The notes beneath the pieces are model-generated. The model saw nothing but the letters and a program-made list of their open reading frames with translations. It was not told the DNA's origin and did not search any database. Both the position numbers and the translations under genes were made by a program. Below are positions 6,169 to 8,307 of a DNA stretch of 8,307 bases, piece by piece (the first letter of the stretch is position 1; every line of letters begins with the position of its first letter). This stretch comes from Thermoplasmatota archaeon (GTDB taxonomy: Archaea > Thermoplasmatota > Thermoplasmata > GCA-020350865 > JAUVCJ01), in the NCBI GenBank assembly GCA_030595765.1, contig JAUVCJ010000096.1:1-8307 (forward strand), given 5' to 3'.

Positions 6169-7602
6169 TCAAGGTGTGAATTCAGCTCTCCCCCATTTTC
6201 TTTCGATGCCGCGCCAGAGCACTGCTATCGCACCGGCAAGAATTCCTCCAACGACCAGAAGAGCAAAGGTCGCGATCCAGAAATTAGCATCCAGGCTAAA
6301 GGACAGTATTGTAATGCATACATCTGGAAGTAAAGAGAGCATGGTGAACTTCAATAGAACATCAGGGTCGAAAAGAAATGAATTGGGACGTAAGCCAGTC
6401 AGATATGCAGTGAGTGTTACCATGTAGGTCGATACAGTGAAGCAGATTATCAGGGCCAGCCATAGGAGCCGTAGTTCACCCATGGATATCCCGATAACTA
6501 TTACGAAACTGGAGGATATGCCAGTTGCAACCAGGAGGTAGGCCTGGACCTTGGTCCTGATAAGCTGAGGAACCGATACTGGAAGAGTCTGATAGTAATC
6601 TAAGGACTCCATGTTGTTGAGCCAGGAGTATATCAATACTCCAAAGAATCCAACCATACCCCCATAGAAGACAGTGTTGAAGCCAACTGGCAGGTCAAGA
6701 CCGTTCCTGACGAACCAGGAGGTAAAGGAAAGGAACAGAAGCGGCACCACGAATGAGAACATGATTTTCCCAAGGGTCCTGGAGCGCCTGAGGTCTGAAA
6801 GCTCTTTTTGGAGCAATGGGTCCCGCGAGAGCCAGGAGTCTTCTTTGAATACGTTGGACCCAACTCTTGCGTTCTGGACCCTAGGTTTTAGTTCCAGCCT
6901 CTCCCTTACAGAAAAGTAGCCTAGAAATAGCAATGCACCAGTGAACGCCAGTCCCTTGAGCAGATAGAGCCATTCACCAGACTTGTGAAAGCCCATGGCA
7001 GGTAAGAGGTCATTAAGGGTAAGCCAGCCAAAAAAGTAAGCTCCAAATATGGTAAATATCCCCAAAAGTGCCATACTGAATAATTTTGGATAGCCAACAT
7101 AGAGCCCAGACATCAGGTAGCTGAAGCTGAGAGCCATTGTGAAGGTGAGCAGGAACAGCACGAAAAGCCTGGCAACGCTAAATGGCGAGAAGCCACTGAA
7201 TGGTATGGAAGCAGCCAGGCCGAAGCCTAAAGGCAGGATTATCAGAATTATATAGAATACAAGGTCCCGCAGGTAAAGCCCAAGCACAGCCTTTTTGTAG
7301 GTTATTGGTAGCAGTGCTGGCAGGGAGCTTACATACTCCTTTCTTCCAAACTGCCTTTCAGCAACTTCCCTGCCCATGAAGGCGAACGACCCTACAGCTG
7401 TGCCATACAGGAAGATGCCGATGTAGCCTCCTGTCAGCATATCCCAAAGAGGCATGTCCTGGCTCAAGCGGGGAACACCAAGGGAGAACACGAAGGTGAA
7501 GCCAAAGACGATGAACGGGAACATATGGAACATTCTACTGCTGGAGTAGGAGGTGTGGTGGCGGTATTCCTCCTTTAGAAGTGTGGGTAACAGTGTCCGC
7601 AT
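6169..7602 (-). CDS. ABC-2-type transporter permease-like membrane protein (12 TM, two fused halves)
   Basis: A 477-residue membrane protein with about twelve hydrophobic segments in two sets of six (roughly 26-43, 58-76, 112-133, 143-165, 172-192, 213-231; then 280-297, 308-327, 353-371, 378-400, 415-436, 442-463). The halves have matching layouts: each begins with a charged segment (LLKEEYRHHTSYSSSR at 8-23; LLQKELSDLRRSRTLGK at 263-279) before its first helix, and each has a charged loop with a LP-x(n)-K pattern after the second helix (EVAERQFGRKEYVSSLP at 79-95; NNMESLDYYQTLPVSVP at 329-345). This suits fused ABC-2 exporter subunits. No ATP-binding-cassette gene is next to it in the window, so the partner must be elsewhere. 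The substrate cannot be read from the sequence. It is first in a minus-strand unit with the SEC59-like gene. The ATG at 7602 has no Shine-Dalgarno site, consistent with a leaderless transcript. Confidence 0.75.
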   Translation of the reverse strand: MRTLLPTLLKEEYRHHTSYSSSRMFHMFPFIVFGFTFVFSLGVPRLSQDMPLWDMLTGGYIGIFLYGTAVGSFAFMGREVAERQFGRKEYVSSLPALLPITYKKAVLGLYLRDLVFYIILIILPLGFGLAASIPFSGFSPFSVARLFVLFLLTFTMALSFSYLMSGLYVGYPKLFSMALLGIFTIFGAYFFGWLTLNDLLPAMGFHKSGEWLYLLKGLAFTGALLFLGYFSVRERLELKPRVQNARVGSNVFKEDSWLSRDPLLQKELSDLRRSRTLGKIMFSFVVPLLFLSFTSWFVRNGLDLPVGFNTVFYGGMVGFFGVLIYSWLNNMESLDYYQTLPVSVPQLIRTKVQAYLLVATGISSSFVIVIGISMGELRLLWLALIICFTVSTYMVTLTAYLTGLRPNSFLFDPDVLLKFTMLSLLPDVCITILSFSLDANFWIATFALLVVGGILAGAIAVLWRGIERKWGRAEFTP

Positions 7603-7626
7603 TGATAGGGAATGGTTCTGCTGTGG

Positions 7627-7632
7627 CTTAAG
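7627..7632 (-). promoter_or_regulatory. Weak candidate TATA element for the permease/SEC59-like unit
   Basis: CTTAAG is centred about 27 bp before the ATG at 7602, the spacing expected for a leaderless archaeal transcript, which would explain the missing Shine-Dalgarno site. The element is short and its surroundings are not especially AT-rich, so the call is tentative. The rest of 7603-7700 shows only a 5-bp inverted repeat (AGTGA-CTA-TCACT, 7690-7702) over the stop of the PIN gene, with no U-tract after it on the minus strand. Confidence 0.28.
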
Positions 7633-7700
7633 GGTTGCGAGATGGGGGAATTGCAGAAGATAATGCCGAAGCTATTCCGATTTTTAGGGAGTGACTATCA

Positions 7701-8108
7701 CTAATGAACACTATTCAGGGCCTTTTTTAGCTCCCAGACCTTGACTTTCTTTGTTTTCATCTGGTGAATATGCTTGTCTCCAGTAATGATATCCATCCCC
7801 AATGCTAGAGCGCAAGCCAGGATTGGTACATCCTTTTCATCCGAAATTAGTTTATTTGCTTGCTTAATTTGATTGGAATAGAGTTCCTCTTCTATCCACT
7901 CTATTGGCAATGCTGAAATGATCTCGAAAATCTCATCCTTATTGAATTTCAATTTACTCTTCAATATCCTCATCAGCTCGATCTGGACATATTCTGGAGC
8001 AATGAGTTCGACCTCCTCTTCGATTGCCAGCATTAGAAACTTGCCAGCATTTGAGTCCAGGTTGTAGATACCTGAAAATATGATGTTGGTATCGATTATG
8101 AATCTCAT
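7701..8108 (-). CDS. PIN-domain ribonuclease, VapC-type toxin
   Basis: A small PIN-domain protein, expected to be a magnesium-dependent RNase that inhibits translation when freed from its antitoxin. From the ATG at 8108 it is 135 residues and starts with MRFIIDTNIIFSG, the canonical first strand carrying the first catalytic aspartate (D6). Other expected acidic residues are the glutamate in QIELMRILK, the aspartates in SDEKDVPILACALA, and the aspartate in ITGDKHI. The reading frame continues upstream to a TTG at 8138, but that would overlap the antitoxin gene and place ten non-conserved residues before the PIN strand, so the ATG is preferred. It starts 22 bp after the antitoxin stop, the usual antitoxin-toxin order. 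Base composition is AT-rich (20 G/C in 60 at 7921-7980) against 35 in 60 in deoxyhypusine synthase at 5161-5220, as expected for a mobile accessory module. Target RNA unknown. Confidence 0.86.
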   Translation of the reverse strand: MRFIIDTNIIFSGIYNLDSNAGKFLMLAIEEEVELIAPEYVQIELMRILKSKLKFNKDEIFEIISALPIEWIEEELYSNQIKQANKLISDEKDVPILACALALGMDIITGDKHIHQMKTKKVKVWELKKALNSVH

Positions 8109-8130
8109 GGGCTCATTTCCAATACATACA

Positions 8131-8307
8131 TCATTCAATTAGGTCTGAGACTGTGATGTCCAGCTTCTTCATTCTGGCTCTGATTTTCTCGCTGGCTTTG
8201 ATAAGCCTAATCTTTTTGTGTTCAATGATAAGCTGTCGCACCAATTCATCCATGTTCTTGTAGCCCTCCTGCACCTTAATCATTGTCAAACTGTTCCTGG
8301 CTGAACT
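8131..8307 (-). CDS. Partial antitoxin, ribbon-helix-helix-like (5' end outside window)
   Basis: An open frame of 58 codons enters from the window end and stops at TGA 8133-8131, just upstream of the PIN toxin gene. The segment around MIKVQEGYKNMDELVRQLIIEH looks like the end of helix 1, the G-Y/K turn and helix 2 of a ribbon-helix-helix DNA-binding domain. It is followed by a charged tail (KASEKIRARMKKLDITVSDLIE) like the toxin-binding tails of VapB-type antitoxins. The N-terminal strand that would contact DNA lies outside. A start at the ATG 8283-8281 is possible but would cut helix 1, so an upstream start is more likely. It is expected to neutralise the PIN RNase and repress the shared promoter. 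The frame, stop position and gene order support a real gene; the RHH call is by pattern only. Confidence 0.62.
   Translation of the reverse strand, partial: SSARNSLTMIKVQEGYKNMDELVRQLIIEHKKIRLIKASEKIRARMKKLDITVSDLIE

Noticed and set aside
5558..6427. Plus-strand open frames opposite the SEC59-like and permease genes
   Set aside because: They are shadows of membrane-protein genes; the minus-strand frames show coherent membrane segments and start signals while these do not.

Overview
The window looks like a piece of an archaeal, probably euryarchaeal, chromosome. A full-length deoxyhypusine synthase (hypusine modification of aIF5A) is a strong archaeal/eukaryotic marker. AT-rich TATA-like boxes sit about 23-40 bp upstream of several starts, some apparently leaderless, while genes inside operons carry GGAG/GGTGA Shine-Dalgarno sites. 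A deeper placement (for example Thermoplasmata-like) would be a guess.

Layout. (1) 1-2636, minus strand: a three-gene nucleotide-sugar operon reading hexapeptide acetyltransferase, DegT-type PLP aminotransferase, Gfo/Idh/MocA dehydrogenase (cut by the window edge). This is the enzyme set of the WbpB-WbpE-WbpD route, which makes 3-acetamido uronic acid nucleotide sugars for glycans. A 26-bp tandem repeat fills the gap between the aminotransferase and dehydrogenase genes and covers the aminotransferase stop codon. (2) 2637-2846: a divergent promoter region with a TATA box for the sugar operon and a 20-bp near-palindrome over the first ATG of the next gene. (3) 2847-4253, plus strand: an AAA/DUF4143-type ATPase with a C-terminal PD-(D/E)XK-like domain, partly AT-rich and probably accessory. 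(4) 4446-5399, plus strand: deoxyhypusine synthase. (5) 5479-7602, minus strand: a two-gene membrane unit, a 12-TM ABC-2-type permease followed by a small polyprenol/dolichol-kinase-like (SEC59/VTE5-related) membrane protein, ending in a hairpin plus U-tract on the minus strand. (6) 7701-8307, minus strand: a toxin-antitoxin pair, a PIN-domain RNase (VapC type) preceded by a ribbon-helix-helix-like antitoxin cut by the window end.

How they may fit together: the sugar operon would make an activated amino-uronic sugar for surface or N-linked glycans. The SEC59-like protein could act on the polyprenyl carrier lipid and the ABC-2 permease in envelope export, but these links are inference from family membership only. 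Deoxyhypusine synthase is housekeeping. The ATPase and the toxin-antitoxin pair look like accessory insertions. No gene-free stretch exceeds 300 bases. I saw no rRNA, tRNA, CRISPR array or insertion sequence. I found no convincing new multi-gene system; the best leads are the tandem repeat, the palindrome at the ATPase start, and the ABC-2/SEC59-like pair.
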